A stretch of 33,284 bases of DNA from Caloranaerobacter sp. TR13. Its GTDB lineage: Bacteria; Bacillota; Clostridia; Tissierellales; Thermohalobacteraceae. The stretch lies in contig NZ_JXLL01000018.1 of NCBI RefSeq assembly GCF_001316435.1, positions 1 to 33,284 on the forward strand, given 5' to 3'. The translations under genes and the position numbers were made by a program. Shown piece after piece: positions 24,865-33,284 of the stretch. The notes beneath the pieces were generated by a model. It ran no database searches. It saw only the letters and a program-made list of their open reading frames with translations, and was not told the DNA's origin. Positions within the stretch are counted from its first letter, which is position 1; every line of letters begins with the position of its first letter.

Positions 24865-25755
24865 ATGACTATAAAAAGGTTTATTGCAATGGTTTTATTT
24901 CTTGTATTTATTAGTTTTGCTGTGCACGCTCAAGATTTTGATACTGTTGTCAGTATAGGTGAAGATTTGACAGAGAAGCAAAAAAATGAGATTTTAGAGC
25001 TATTTAATGTTAAAGACAATGTTAAGATAGTTAAAGTTACAAACAGTGAAGAGAGGAAATATTTAGGTAAATATATAAATGAAAAACTAATTGGGACTAA
25101 AGCTATTTCGTCTGCTTACGTTAAGAGATTGAGCAATAACGAGGGTATTAGCGTTGAAACGTACAACATAACATGGGTTTCTAAAGAAATGTATATGAAT
25201 GCATTAGTTACGGCTGGCATCAAAGATGCGAAAGTTAAAGTAGCAGCACCTTATGAAGTATCTGGTACAGCAGCATTAACTGGTATTATTAAGGCTTTTG
25301 AAAATGCAACAGGTAATAAAATAGGAGAAAGAGAAAAAGAAGTAGCTAATGAAGAAATAGCTAAAACAGGAGAACTTGGACAGAAAATAGGGAAAAAACA
25401 AGCTAGTCAACTCATTAAAGTGATTAAAGAAGAGGTTGTTGCTAAAGACTTAAAAGAAAAGGACAAAATAAGGAAAATAGTTATAAAGGTTTCAAATGAA
25501 TTAAACATAAAACTTGAAAAAGAAGAGATTGATGAGATAGTTAAACTTATGAGGGATATATCAGAGTTAAACCTTAACCTAAAAGAAATAAAAAAGCAGC
25601 TTAAAGGTATATCTGATAAACTTAATGAACTTTCTAAGGAGAATCAGGAAATAAAATCACTTTTAGAAAGGATATTAGAGTTTTTGAGGAAGCTTTTTAG
25701 TGATATCTTGACAAAATTAAATAATATACTTTACTTTACATTAATAATAGAATAA
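24865..25755 (+). CDS. Exported DUF1002 family protein
   Basis: The 296-aa product has a Sec signal peptide (KRF, hydrophobic core at about 7-19, cleavage probably after VHA near residue 21). Residues of about 25-200 resemble DUF1002 (VSIGEDLTEKQK..., then a conserved EVSGTAALTGIIKAFE segment), as in B. subtilis YpuA. The C-terminal 90 residues are a predicted coiled coil (ISELNLNLKEIKKQL... to LLERILEFLRK). No enzymatic motif is seen; a cell-envelope role is inferred only from export. ATG 24865 follows GGAGGGG by 7 nt; an in-frame TTG at 24775 would overlap the small gene and lack a ribosome binding site. Confidence 0.85.
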   Translation: MTIKRFIAMVLFLVFISFAVHAQDFDTVVSIGEDLTEKQKNEILELFNVKDNVKIVKVTNSEERKYLGKYINEKLIGTKAISSAYVKRLSNNEGISVETYNITWVSKEMYMNALVTAGIKDAKVKVAAPYEVSGTAALTGIIKAFENATGNKIGEREKEVANEEIAKTGELGQKIGKKQASQLIKVIKEEVVAKDLKEKDKIRKIVIKVSNELNIKLEKEEIDEIVKLMRDISELNLNLKEIKKQLKGISDKLNELSKENQEIKSLLERILEFLRKLFSDILTKLNNILYFTLIIE

Positions 25756-25757
25756 TC

Positions 25758-25786
25758 TTGATAGGGTAGAAGATGTAGTATATAAT
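25758..25786 (+). promoter_or_regulatory. Promoter of gltX
   Basis: TTGATA (25758-25763) and perfect TATAAT (25781-25786) with a 17-bp spacer, giving a leader of about 30 nt with no T-box. Confidence 0.75.
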
Positions 25787-25824
25787 ATACAGATATAGAA
25801 GAAAAGGTATTAGGAGGTAGTCAG

Positions 25825-27306
25825 ATGGCTGAGGTAAGAGTTAGATTTGCACCGAGTCCTACAGGTTATTTGCATATTGGTAATTTAAGAACTGCATTAT
25901 ATGATTACCTTTTTGCTAAAAATCAAGGTGGAAAGTATATATTAAGGATAGAAGATACAGATAGAACTAGATATGTTGAAGGTGCAATTGAAAATTTAAT
26001 TGAATCTTTATTATGGGTTGGGGTTAAACATGATGAAGGTGTTTTTATAGAAAACGGAAAACTTGTGCAAAAAGGTGAATATGGTCCTTATATACAATCT
26101 GAAAGATTGGATATTTATAAAAAATATGTAGATGAGCTTATTGAGAAGGGACATGCATATTATTGTTTCTGTTCTAAAGAGAGACTTGATAAGATTAGAG
26201 AAGAGCAAAAATCTAAAGGGCTTACTCCAAGGTATGATGGTCACTGTAGAAATATAACTTTAGAAGAAGCTAAAAAGAGAATAGAAGCTGGACATGAGTA
26301 TACAGTAAGATTAAAATTACCACCAAATAAGGATATTAAGTTTAAAGACTTGATTAGAGGAGAAATAACTATAAATACTAATGATTTAGATGACCAGGTG
26401 TTACTTAAATCAGATGGGTTTCCAACTTATCATTTAGCTGTTGTAGTAGATGATCATCTTATGAAAATTACTCATATAGTAAGAGGCGAAGAATGGCTTT
26501 CTTCAACTCCAAAACATATTTTTTTATACGAAGTTTTTGGATGGGCTAAGCCTGTTTATGTACATCTTCCAACAGTACTAAATAAAAATAAGAAGAAGCT
26601 AAGTAAAAGGCATGGGAATGTAGCAGTAGGAGATTTTAGAAAAAAAGGTTATTTACCAGAAGCTTTAGTAAATTACTTAGCATTGGTTGGTTGGAGTCCA
26701 GAGGACAATAGAGAAATTTTAAGTATGGAAGAGCTTATTAATGAGTTTTCTTTTGATAGAGTATCAAAAACTGGAGGAGTTTTTGATATTGATAAACTAA
26801 ATTGGATAAATGGTCAATATATAAGAAAAAGCGATGTAGATAGAATAACGAAACTAGCAATACCACATCTTGTTGAAGCAGGATTTATAAATGAAGATGA
26901 TATAAAAAATAGATATGAATGGATTAAAATGATAGTATCAGCAGTGCAAGAGAAAATATCTTATATAAGTGAAATAGTTGATAAAGCTTATGTATTCTTT
27001 AAAGATAAAGTAGAGCCTGAAAATGAAGAAGTTATAGAAGTACTTAAGGCAGAGCATATTCCTAACTTAATAGAGGCTTTTGAAGAAGAACTTAATAGTA
27101 TTGAGGAGATAGATGAAGAATTTGCTTTAAACTTATTTAAGAAACTTCAAAAGAAAACAGGAGCAAAGGGTAGAAAATTATATATGCCTATTAGAGCGAT
27201 ACTTACAGGACAGCTTCATGGACCAGATTTAGTTAAAACAATTTTGATTTTAGGTAAACAAAATATATTAAAGAGAATAGAATATGTAAAAAGGGAGATA
27301 GTGTAA
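25825..27306 (+). CDS. gltX: Glutamyl-tRNA synthetase
   Basis: GltX charges tRNA-Glu, and in organisms that use the amidotransferase route also tRNA-Gln. The 493-aa class I synthetase has the HIGH-type motif HIGN in [16 protein letters not shown] near residue 10-20, a small zinc-like insertion around CFCSKE, and the KMSKS-type motif KLSKRHGN. An all-helical anticodon-binding domain makes up the C-terminal third. ATG 25825 follows TAGGAGGT. It has its own promoter. cysE follows as in B. subtilis gltX-cysE-cysS, but here a T-box leader separates them. No terminator is visible after it. Confidence 0.97.
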   Translation: MAEVRVRFAPSPTGYLHIGNLRTALYDYLFAKNQGGKYILRIEDTDRTRYVEGAIENLIESLLWVGVKHDEGVFIENGKLVQKGEYGPYIQSERLDIYKKYVDELIEKGHAYYCFCSKERLDKIREEQKSKGLTPRYDGHCRNITLEEAKKRIEAGHEYTVRLKLPPNKDIKFKDLIRGEITINTNDLDDQVLLKSDGFPTYHLAVVVDDHLMKITHIVRGEEWLSSTPKHIFLYEVFGWAKPVYVHLPTVLNKNKKKLSKRHGNVAVGDFRKKGYLPEALVNYLALVGWSPEDNREILSMEELINEFSFDRVSKTGGVFDIDKLNWINGQYIRKSDVDRITKLAIPHLVEAGFINEDDIKNRYEWIKMIVSAVQEKISYISEIVDKAYVFFKDKVEPENEEVIEVLKAEHIPNLIEAFEEELNSIEEIDEEFALNLFKKLQKKTGAKGRKLYMPIRAILTGQLHGPDLVKTILILGKQNILKRIEYVKREIV

Positions 27307-27323
27307 TTTACAAAATAACGGAC

Positions 27324-27341
27324 AGAGAATAGGGAACAGAG
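27324..27341 (-). repeat. Pyrimidine-rich 18-mer, copy B (inverted)
   Basis: On the minus strand it reads CTCTGTTCCCTATTCTCT, 16 of 18 identical to the stretch at 18919-18936. It sits in the gap after gltX and before the promoter of the cysE leader. Confidence 0.5.
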
Positions 27342-27372
27342 GATAGGATCAGATAAAATAGATTTTTGTTCA

Positions 27373-27401
27373 TTGACAAAAAGGTTAAAGTTATTTATGA
27401 T
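27373..27401 (+). promoter_or_regulatory. Promoter of the cysE leader
   Basis: Perfect TTGACA (27373-27378), a 17-bp spacer and TATGAT (27396-27401). Confidence 0.7.
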
Positions 27402-27440
27402 TATTATAAAAAATGGATTATAAAATTAAATATTCTAATA

Positions 27441-27668
27441 GGTGATGATGAGGAGAGTAGATTTACTAAACCTACAGAGAGAAATCCTTATAAGCTGAGA
27501 GGGATTTCAGGTCAATGGTAAATTGAAGTGCACCTCTGAACTATTACCTGAACGTTTAGTAGGGTAAATCGGTTGTTCCGTTACAGCTTAATGAGTTGGG
27601 GTTATATATACCCAAACAGAGTGGAACCGCGGGATAAACCGTCTCTGTATTTAAGAGGCGGTTTTTTT
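27441..27668 (+). promoter_or_regulatory. T-box leader, cysteine-specific, controlling cysE-cysS
   Basis: Stem I has AGGAGAGTAG and CAGAGAG, and the specifier loop reads TGAAG-TGC-A with codon TGC (Cys) at 27529-27531. The T-box sequence AGAGTGGAACCGCGGG lies at 27618-27633. The terminator stem AAACCGTCTCT/AGAGGCGGTTT (about 27636-27663) is followed by TTTTT. The acceptor-pairing bases TGGA fit a TCCA 3' end, and tRNA-Cys has U as discriminator, so both contacts point to tRNA-Cys. With its promoter it explains most of the gene-free stretch 27307-27696. It would couple cysteine synthesis and cysteinyl-tRNA synthesis to tRNA-Cys charging. Confidence 0.95.
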
Positions 27669-27696
27669 ATATTTAAAAAATAGGAGTTGATTGATT

Positions 27697-28368
27697 ATGT
27701 TTAAAACTCTTAGAGAAGATATTAAAGCTGTGTTTGAAAGAGACCCAGCAGTTAAGAGTTTATTAGAAGTAATATTATGCTATCCAGGTCTTCATGCAGT
27801 AATTATATATAGGATAGCACATTGGTTTTATAAAAGAAAACTATTTTTAGTTGCAAGACTATTGTCCCATATTGGTAGGTTTCTAACAGGTATAGAAATA
27901 CACCCAGGTGCAAAAATAGGAAAAGGGATTTTTATTGATCATGGTATGGGTGTCGTTATTGGAGAGACTACTGAGATAGGTGATAATGTAACAATATACC
28001 AAGGAGCAACATTGGGAGGTACTGGAAAAGAAAAGGGAAAAAGACATCCAACTATAGGGAATAATGTAGTGATAAGTAGTGGTGCTAAGGTGTTGGGGCC
28101 ATTTAAAGTAGGCGATAATTCAAAGATTGGAGCAGGAGCTGTTGTATTAAAAGAAGTACCACCGAATTGTACAGTTGTGGGGGTACCTGGTAGAATTGTA
28201 ATTAAAGATAACAAAAAAGTTTCAAGTACGAAAAAGGAAATTGATTTAGATCAAGTTAGATTACCTGACCCAATAGCACAAGAGTTAGAGTGCTTAAGAA
28301 AGAGAGTTACAGAATTAGAAAATATTATTTACAACTTGGAGGGAGGAAAAAATAATGAAACTTTATAA
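27697..28368 (+). CDS. cysE: Serine O-acetyltransferase
   Basis: CysE makes O-acetylserine from serine and acetyl-CoA, the committed step of cysteine synthesis. The 223-aa protein has the N-terminal helical domain ([19 protein letters not shown]), then the left-handed beta-helix with hexapeptide repeats ([47 protein letters not shown]). The catalytic His lies in [13 protein letters not shown] 27697 is the likely start (TAGGAG 10 nt upstream); a TTG at 27691 is too close to the site. It overlaps cysS by 14 bp and is controlled by the Cys T-box. Confidence 0.96.
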   Translation: MFKTLREDIKAVFERDPAVKSLLEVILCYPGLHAVIIYRIAHWFYKRKLFLVARLLSHIGRFLTGIEIHPGAKIGKGIFIDHGMGVVIGETTEIGDNVTIYQGATLGGTGKEKGKRHPTIGNNVVISSGAKVLGPFKVGDNSKIGAGAVVLKEVPPNCTVVGVPGRIVIKDNKKVSSTKKEIDLDQVRLPDPIAQELECLRKRVTELENIIYNLEGGKNNETL

Positions 28369-29752
28369 TACTTTGACAAGAGCTAAAGATGAATTTAAGC
28401 CAATAAATTCTAATAAAGTTACAATGTATGTATGTGGTCCGACAGTTTATAATTATATTCACGTAGGAAATGCAAGACCATTAGTAGTATTCGATGTATT
28501 AAGAAGATATTTTGAGTACAAAGGGTATGATGTTGATTATATTGTGAATTTTACAGATATTGATGACAAGATGATAAAAAAAGCTAATGAAGAAGGTACG
28601 ACTGTTAAAGAAGTAGCAGATAGGTTTATAAATGAATATTTTATAGATGCTAAAGGACTTTTATTAAAAGAGGAAACTACAAGCCATCCTAGAGCAACTG
28701 AGTATATTTCTGATATTATTGAGTTCATTAAAGGTTTAGAAGAAAAGGGATATGCTTATAGTGTAAATGGTAATGTATATTTTGATACAACTAAAATGAA
28801 GGATTATGGCAAACTTTCAAAGAAAAATATAGAGGAGCTTATTGCAGGAGCTAGAATAGAGGTAAGTCAAGAAAAAAGAAATCCTACCGATTTTGCGCTT
28901 TGGAAGAAAGAAAAGCCAGGTGAACCTTCATGGGATAGCCCATGGGGTAAAGGAAGACCAGGATGGCATATTGAATGTTCTGTTATGGCAAGAAAATTAT
29001 TAGGAGATACGATAGATATTCATGCAGGTGGTGAAGATTTACAATTTCCACATCATGAGAATGAAATAGCTCAAAGTGAGAGCTTAAATGGAAAACCATT
29101 TGCTAACTATTGGCTTCATAATGCAATGGTAAATGTAGATGATCAAAAAATGTCTAAATCAATGATGAATTTCTTTACAGTTAGAGAAATTAGTAAAGAA
29201 TTTGATTTGGAAGTATTAAGATTCTTCATATTATCAGCTCATTACAGAAGTCCAATAAATTTTAGTAAAGAACTTGTAAAACAGGCTAAAAACGGATTAG
29301 ATAGATTATATAATGGAAAGAGAAATTTAGAACATTTAATGGAAATGAGCAAAGATGAAGAATTACTAGATAATGATAAAAAGATAATTCAAGATATTGA
29401 TAGATTTAGAGAAAAGTTTATATCAAGCATGGAAGATGATTTGAATACTGCAGATGCTATTTCTGCACTGTTTGAATTAGTTAGATATGCAAATACTAAT
29501 ATTAATGCAGAAAGTCCTAAAGAAGTTGTGAAAAAAGCCTATAATACATTAATGGAGTTAAGTGGTATTTTAGGAATACTTTCAAAGAAAGAAGAAATAG
29601 TTGATGAAGAGATTATAAAACTTATTGAGGAGAGAAATAAAGCAAGAAAAGAAAAGAACTATCAATTAGCAGATAAGATAAGAGATGAATTGAAAGAAAA
29701 AGGGATACTTCTTGAAGATACTAAAGAAGGTACAAAATGGAGGAGAATATAG
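28355..29752 (+). CDS. cysS: Cysteinyl-tRNA synthetase
   Basis: CysRS charges tRNA-Cys. The 465-aa class I enzyme has the zinc ligand Cys in YVCGPTVY, the HIGH-type motif HVGNARP, further zinc ligands in WHIECSVMA and HHENE, the KMSKS motif KMSKSMMN, and a C-terminal helical region with a UVR-like [19 protein letters not shown] 28355 lies within cysE behind GGAGGGAGG, so translation is coupled. Regulation is by the shared Cys T-box. mrnC follows after 4 nt. Confidence 0.97.
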   Translation: MKLYNTLTRAKDEFKPINSNKVTMYVCGPTVYNYIHVGNARPLVVFDVLRRYFEYKGYDVDYIVNFTDIDDKMIKKANEEGTTVKEVADRFINEYFIDAKGLLLKEETTSHPRATEYISDIIEFIKGLEEKGYAYSVNGNVYFDTTKMKDYGKLSKKNIEELIAGARIEVSQEKRNPTDFALWKKEKPGEPSWDSPWGKGRPGWHIECSVMARKLLGDTIDIHAGGEDLQFPHHENEIAQSESLNGKPFANYWLHNAMVNVDDQKMSKSMMNFFTVREISKEFDLEVLRFFILSAHYRSPINFSKELVKQAKNGLDRLYNGKRNLEHLMEMSKDEELLDNDKKIIQDIDRFREKFISSMEDDLNTADAISALFELVRYANTNINAESPKEVVKKAYNTLMELSGILGILSKKEEIVDEEIIKLIEERNKARKEKNYQLADKIRDELKEKGILLEDTKEGTKWRRI

Positions 29753-29756
29753 CAAT

Positions 29757-30197
29757 ATGACAGATGACTATCTTAATATAGGGTTTTTTAGAGATAAAGG
29801 CTGGGAGAAAAATAAGGTTAAAATGCTATCTCCTTTACAATTAGCTTACATTGGGGATGCTATTTATGAGTTATTAATAAGAACATATTTATTAAGTAAA
29901 AAAAATATTTCTGTAAATGAATTGCATAAAGAAGCTATCAGATATGTTAAAGCTAAGGCACAAGCTAATATTGTTCATAATTTGCAAGATAAATTTACCG
30001 AAGAAGAGTGGTCTGTAATTAAAAGGGGACGAAATGCTAAATCTGGTTCTGCTCCTAAAAATGCTGACTTGATTGATTATAGATATGCGACTGGATTTGA
30101 GGCATTATTAGGTTTTTTATATCTTATAGGTGATGATGAAAGAATACAAGAGATATTTGATATGATTATTAGCATGTATGCTGAAAATGAAGGATAA
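29757..30197 (+). CDS. mrnC: Mini-ribonuclease III
   Basis: Mini-III removes the ends of the 23S rRNA precursor in Firmicutes and consists of an RNase III catalytic domain without a dsRNA-binding domain. The 146-aa protein has the signature YIGDAIYELLIR (catalytic Asp34, Glu38), the KAKAQANIVH helix and GSAPKNADLIDYRYATGFEALLGFLYL split as in the family. ATG 29757 has AGGAGAAT upstream, about 9 nt away; an in-frame TTG at 29712 lies well inside cysS without a site. It belongs to the cysE-cysS transcript. Its stop codon is inside a 12-bp hairpin. Confidence 0.95.
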   Translation: MTDDYLNIGFFRDKGWEKNKVKMLSPLQLAYIGDAIYELLIRTYLLSKKNISVNELHKEAIRYVKAKAQANIVHNLQDKFTEEEWSVIKRGRNAKSGSAPKNADLIDYRYATGFEALLGFLYLIGDDERIQEIFDMIISMYAENEG

Positions 30198-30220
30198 GGT
30201 TAATCTAAAACCTTATCCTT
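30190..30220 (+). other. 12-bp hairpin over the mrnC stop codon, no U-run
   Basis: AAGGATAAGGTT (30190-30201) pairs with 30209-30220, but AACTTTAAAG follows in place of a T-run. It may attenuate or process the mRNA between mrnC and thyX rather than terminate it. Confidence 0.5.
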
Positions 30221-30253
30221 AACTTTAAAGTTAAATATGAAAGGAGTATTAAA

Positions 30254-31036
30254 TTGACAACTGAATTGAAAGTAAAATTATTAAGATACACTCCTGAGCC
30301 AGAAAAGTTAGTGGCAGCGGCTGCTAAAATATGTTATTCGCCTGTTGGGATTGAAAAGATAGAAGAAAGTTTAGATGACGATAAAATAGAAAAATTTCTT
30401 GATATGCTTATGAACTTAGGACATGAATCTCCTGTAGAGCACGTAACATTTACTTTCGCAGTAGAAGGTGTAAGTAGAGTACTTACACACCAATTGGTTA
30501 GGCATAGGATAGCTTCATATTCTCAACAATCACAAAGATATGTTAAACTTGATCAGTTTGAATATATTATACCCCCTTCTATAAAAGGTAATGAAGAAGC
30601 TAAAAAAATGTTTATTAAAGCTATGGAAGATGATCAGAAATACTATAATCAATTAACAGAAGTTTTATATGAAGATATTTTGAATAAATTAATAAAGGAA
30701 GGATATCCAGAAGCTAAAGCTAGAAAAATTGCTGAAAAAAAGGCTATTGAAGATGCTCGTTACGTTTTTCCTAATGCTTGTGAAACTAAGATTGTTTTTA
30801 CGATGAATGCGAGATCGCTTTTCAACTTTTTTAAACATAGATGTTGCAATAGGGCTCAATGGGAGATTAGAAACTTGGCAATAGAGATGCTAAAATTAGT
30901 TAAAGGTGTTGCGCCTACACTTTTTAAGTATTCGGGCCCTGCTTGTCTGCATAGCGATTGTCCAGAAGGTAGTATGTCATGTGGGAAAATGAAAGAGGTA
31001 AGAGAAAAATTTAAAAATCTTATACCAAAGGTTTAA
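30254..31036 (+). CDS. thyX: Flavin-dependent thymidylate synthase
   Basis: ThyX methylates dUMP to dTMP using FAD, NADPH and methylenetetrahydrofolate. The 260-aa protein has the ThyX motif [13 protein letters not shown] (83-95, fitting RHRxxSxxxxSQR), plus conserved [14 protein letters not shown] and AQWEIR segments. TTG 30254 is the start, with AAGGAG 7 nt upstream. It sits in the cysS-mrnC-thyX-rlmB order found in many clostridia. No thyA is in the window. Confidence 0.97.
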   Translation: MTTELKVKLLRYTPEPEKLVAAAAKICYSPVGIEKIEESLDDDKIEKFLDMLMNLGHESPVEHVTFTFAVEGVSRVLTHQLVRHRIASYSQQSQRYVKLDQFEYIIPPSIKGNEEAKKMFIKAMEDDQKYYNQLTEVLYEDILNKLIKEGYPEAKARKIAEKKAIEDARYVFPNACETKIVFTMNARSLFNFFKHRCCNRAQWEIRNLAIEMLKLVKGVAPTLFKYSGPACLHSDCPEGSMSCGKMKEVREKFKNLIPKV

Positions 31037-31049
31037 GGAGTGGATAACA

Positions 31050-31796
31050 TTGCAAAAGCAAAGCTTAATAGAAGGAAGAAATCCTGTATTAGAAGCATTA
31101 AAGTCAAATAGAAATATTGAAAAGATAATGATTGCAAAAGGTGCTGAAAAGGGTTCTGTAAAAAAGATAAAAGCAATAGCTAAGGAAAAAGGAATTGTAA
31201 TACAATATGTAGATAGAAACAAGCTAGATTCTATTTCTTATGCAAATTCACATCAGGGAGTTATAGCTATAGCTTCAGCTTATGAATATAAAACGGTTGA
31301 AGATATATTAAATTATGCTAAAAATCGTAATGAAGACCCATTTATAATAATATTAGATGGAATTAAAGATCCTCATAATTTAGGAGCTATAATGAGGACT
31401 GCTGAATGTGCTGGTGTTCATGGAATTATCATACCTAAAAGAAGATCGGTCGGATTAACTCCAGTAGTCGCTAAGAGTTCTGCTGGTGCTATAGAATATT
31501 TGCCAGTAGCCAAAGTTTCTAATATTGTTTATACAATGGAAGAATTAAAAGAAAAAGGTATTTGGATATGTGCAGCAGATATGGATGGAGAATCTAATTA
31601 TTATGAAAAAGATTTAAGGGGACCTTTAGCGATTGTAATAGGTAGCGAAGGAGAAGGGATGAGTCGTTTGGTTAAGGAAAAATGCGACTTTTTAGTGAAA
31701 ATACCTATGAAAGGGAATGTTACCTCTCTAAATGCATCTGTTGCCGCTTCTATTTTAATTTATGAAGTATTAAAACAGAGGAGTTTGGAACGCTGA
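31050..31796 (+). CDS. rlmB: 23S rRNA (guanosine-2'-O-)-methyltransferase, RlmB type
   Basis: The 248-aa SPOUT methyltransferase has an N-terminal L30e-like substrate-binding domain (IEGRNPVLEALKS) and the SpoU domain. The knot motifs are NLGAIMRTAECAGV, GSEGEGMSRLVKE and VTSLNASVAASILIYE. RlmB methylates G2251 of 23S rRNA in E. coli; a closely related tRNA methyltransferase (TrmH) cannot be fully excluded, but the position between mrnC and yacP supports RlmB. TTG 31050 follows TAAGGAG by 9 nt. It is 13 nt after thyX and 1 nt before yacP. Confidence 0.94.
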   Translation: MQKQSLIEGRNPVLEALKSNRNIEKIMIAKGAEKGSVKKIKAIAKEKGIVIQYVDRNKLDSISYANSHQGVIAIASAYEYKTVEDILNYAKNRNEDPFIIILDGIKDPHNLGAIMRTAECAGVHGIIIPKRRSVGLTPVVAKSSAGAIEYLPVAKVSNIVYTMEELKEKGIWICAADMDGESNYYEKDLRGPLAIVIGSEGEGMSRLVKEKCDFLVKIPMKGNVTSLNASVAASILIYEVLKQRSLER

Positions 31797-31797
31797 T

Positions 31798-32322
31798 ATG
31801 AAGAAAAAGTATGATGAGTATTTATTTATAGATGGATACAATATTATTAATGCATGGTCTGATTTGAAAGAGCTTAAAGACATAAGTTTAGAGGCAGCAA
31901 GAGATAAACTTATTGAAATTATGGGGGAATATCAAGAATATGCTGGAGTAAAAGTTGTGATAGTTTTTGATGCACATTTAGTTAAGGGAAGTATGAATAA
32001 AAAAGAAATAATAAATGGAATAGAGGTTGTTTTTACTAAAGAGATGGAAACTGCAGACCATTATATAGAAAAGGTGTTAGATTCTATAGGAAGAATGAAA
32101 AGAGTTAAGGTAGCTACATCGGATTGGACCGAACAGCAAATTGTTTTAGGCAGAGGCGGCATGAGAATATCTGCAAGAGAACTTAAAGAAGAGGTAACCA
32201 AGATGAAAAGAAAAATTCAAAGAAATGCAGAACAAAAAAATAAGCAAGTTGATGATTTAATATTTTCTAGGCTTGATAGTGAAACGCTTAAAAAGCTTGA
32301 AAAATGGAGAAAAAACATATGA
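31798..32322 (+). CDS. yacP: NYN/PIN-like ribosome-dependent endoribonuclease (YacP/Rae1)
   Basis: The 174-aa protein begins with the NYN signature YLFIDGYNIINAW, then VKVVIVFDAH and KVATSDWTEQQ, which carry the acidic residues of a PIN-like active site. The C-terminal part is a long basic helix. The B. subtilis homologue Rae1 (YacP) cuts certain mRNAs in the ribosomal A site. The ATG is separated from the rlmB stop by one base, so translation is probably coupled; the nearest GAGGAG is about 14 nt upstream. No terminator follows, but sigH has its own promoter. Confidence 0.92.
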   Translation: MKKKYDEYLFIDGYNIINAWSDLKELKDISLEAARDKLIEIMGEYQEYAGVKVVIVFDAHLVKGSMNKKEIINGIEVVFTKEMETADHYIEKVLDSIGRMKRVKVATSDWTEQQIVLGRGGMRISARELKEEVTKMKRKIQRNAEQKNKQVDDLIFSRLDSETLKKLEKWRKNI

Positions 32323-32328
32323 TCTAGC

Positions 32329-32358
32329 TTGACTTTAACATTAAGATTAATATATAAT
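32329..32358 (+). promoter_or_regulatory. Promoter of sigH
   Basis: TTGACT (32329-32334) and TATAAT (32353-32358) with an 18-bp spacer, 46 nt before the preferred start codon. Confidence 0.7.
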
Positions 32359-32404
32359 AAACTTTAGAGTCTTAAGTTTTTGCATTTTCCTGGAGGCGAT
32401 GCTG

Positions 32405-33052
32405 GTGGGTCTTAGCGTACATAAAGAATACGATTATGATGATTATCATGATATGGTAGATGAAGAAATAGTAGAAAGTGCAAGGAATGGCGATACTGAA
32501 GCCCTAGAATTTTTGATTAAAAAATACAAAAATTTTGTTAGGGCCAAGGCTAGGTCATATTTTTTAATTGGAGCGGATAAGGAAGATATAATTCAAGAAG
32601 GAATGATTGGACTTTATAAGGCTATTCGTGATTATAAACAGGACAAGCTCACTTCTTTTAAGGCTTTTGCTGAACTGTGTATAACTAGACAGATTATTAC
32701 AGCGATTAAAACTGCCACTAGACAGAAGCATATCCCTTTAAATTCTTATATTTCACTAAACAAGCCTATATATGATGAAGAATCAGATAGAACTCTTCTA
32801 GATATATTATCAGGTGTAAAAATAATGGATCCAGAAGAATTAATTATTAGTAGAGAAGAATTAAAGAGTATTGAAAGTAAAATAGGAGAAATTTTAAGTG
32901 ACCTAGAATGGGAAGTGCTTATATATTATCTTCAGGGCAAGTCTTATCAAGAAATAGCTGTCGAACTAAACAGACATGTAAAGTCGATTGACAATGCTTT
33001 GCAAAGAGTAAAAAGAAAATTAGAGAGATACCTAGAAACAAAGGATTTGTAG
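32405..33052 (+). CDS. sigH: RNA polymerase sigma-H factor
   Basis: Sigma-H drives transition-state and early sporulation genes in Bacillus and clostridia. The product shows region 2 with NFVRAKARSYFLIGADKED and QEGMIGLYKAIRDYK, and LTSFKAFAELCITRQIITA for -10 recognition. Region 4 ends in SYQEIAVELNRHVKSIDNALQRVKRKL, all close to B. subtilis SigH. The start is uncertain: GGAGG (32392-32396) is 8 nt before GTG 32405 (215 aa) but only 2 nt before ATG 32399 (217 aa), so I prefer the GTG. Its place after yacP is conserved. No terminator is seen before the tRNA. Confidence 0.96.
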   Translation: MGLSVHKEYDYDDYHDMVDEEIVESARNGDTEALEFLIKKYKNFVRAKARSYFLIGADKEDIIQEGMIGLYKAIRDYKQDKLTSFKAFAELCITRQIITAIKTATRQKHIPLNSYISLNKPIYDEESDRTLLDILSGVKIMDPEELIISREELKSIESKIGEILSDLEWEVLIYYLQGKSYQEIAVELNRHVKSIDNALQRVKRKLERYLETKDL

Positions 33053-33079
33053 GTTTTATGTAACGATATTCTTTTAGTA

Positions 33080-33108
33080 TTGACAATGAAAAATTGTAGT
33101 AGTAAAAT
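33080..33108 (+). promoter_or_regulatory. Promoter of tRNA-Thr (and perhaps tuf)
   Basis: Perfect TTGACA (33080-33085) and TAAAAT (33103-33108) with a 17-bp spacer, a start expected about 10 nt before the tRNA. Confidence 0.75.
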
Positions 33109-33125
33109 TATTTAAGTAGTAAAAT

Positions 33126-33201
33126 GCCCATGTAGCTCAGTAGGCAGAGCACTTGCATGGTAAGCAAGAGGTCACCGGTTCGAGCCCGGTCGTGGGCTCC
33201 A
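33126..33201 (+). tRNA. tRNA-Thr (anticodon GGT)
   Basis: The 76-nt cloverleaf has acceptor GCCCATG paired with CGTGGGC (one T-G pair). The D-arm is GCTCAGTAGGCAGAGC, the anticodon stem CTTGC/GCAAG holds loop ATGGTAA (anticodon GGT, reads ACC/ACT), and the T-arm is CCGGTTCGAGCCCGG. Discriminator T is followed by an encoded CCA (33199-33201). Confidence 0.97.
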
Positions 33202-33273
33202 TTATAGTGTTTCTACACGTAAGAAACACCCGGTATAGTTTTCTAGAGAAAAGAAATTAAAGGAGGAAGAGAA

Positions 33274-33284
33274 ATGGCAAAGGC
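33274..33284 (+). CDS. tuf: Start of a gene cut by the window end, probably elongation factor Tu
   Basis: ATG 33274 follows a strong AAAGGAGGAAG. Only MAK and part of a fourth codon (GC, Ala) are visible. This fits the MAKAKFER start of clostridial EF-Tu, and tuf commonly follows sigH and a tRNA gene in clostridia. The identity rests on context and three residues. Confidence 0.55.

Overview
The window is about 33 kb of AT-rich DNA with strong AGGAGG-type ribosome binding sites and frequent TTG/GTG starts. Gene content and order point to an anaerobic Clostridia-class Firmicute. Supporting features are a B12-dependent ribonucleotide reductase (NrdJ), ThyX instead of ThyA, T-box leaders, and the block ctsR-mcsA-mcsB-clpC-radA-disA ... 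yacL-ispD-ispF ... gltX-cysE-cysS-mrnC-rlmB-yacP-sigH known from Bacillus subtilis, here with a carD-type gene after disA and thyX inside the last operon as in many clostridia. I lean towards a Tissierellales-like organism, but the sequence does not prove a genus.

Layout. 1-8 kb: a thioredoxin-like protein, an exported TIM-barrel glycosidase-like protein, nrdJ behind a promoter with two NrdR boxes, a convergent hisC, and an EF-G paralogue. 8.0-8.4 kb: copy 1 of a structured repeat. 8.4-8.9 kb: two small uncharacterised genes. 9-13.6 kb: the class III heat-shock operon ctsR-mcsA-mcsB-clpC under a CtsR operator. 13.6-16.1 kb: radA-disA (DNA repair, c-di-AMP), ended by a long bidirectional hairpin facing an uncharacterised minus-strand gene. 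16.7-18.5 kb: carD-like gene and yacL (PIN-TRAM). 18.5-18.9 kb: repeat copy 2. 19-22 kb: ispD-ispF (MEP isoprenoid pathway) and a two-gene NatAB-like ABC exporter. 22.1-24.1 kb: proline T-box and proS. 24.1-24.7 kb: a possible 39-aa minus-strand gene and repeat copy 3. 24.7-25.8 kb: a 41-aa membrane peptide and an exported DUF1002 protein. 25.8-33.3 kb: gltX; a cysteine T-box with cysE-cysS-mrnC; thyX-rlmB-yacP; sigH; tRNA-Thr(GGT); and the first codons of a probable tuf.

How the genes work together. Most genes are core translation and stress functions: aminoacyl-tRNA synthetases for Pro, Glu and Cys, ribosome maturation (MrnC, RlmB), ribosome-linked mRNA decay (YacP/Rae1) and protein quality control (McsB arginine kinase with ClpC). 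The two T-boxes agree with their genes at two independent positions each: specifier CCC with TGGT for tRNA-Pro, and specifier TGC with TGGA for tRNA-Cys.

The least ordinary feature is a dispersed, roughly 245-bp palindromic element present three times (8.1, 18.6 and 24.4 kb). It has a nearly invariant core of about 70 nt that can fold as two hairpins on a three-way junction, enclosed by arms that diverge between copies yet stay complementary. Copy 1 has matching terminal inverted repeats and a 12-bp flanking direct repeat. I do not recognise the family. It looks like a miniature mobile element and/or a structured RNA or ssDNA element that settles next to operon ends.
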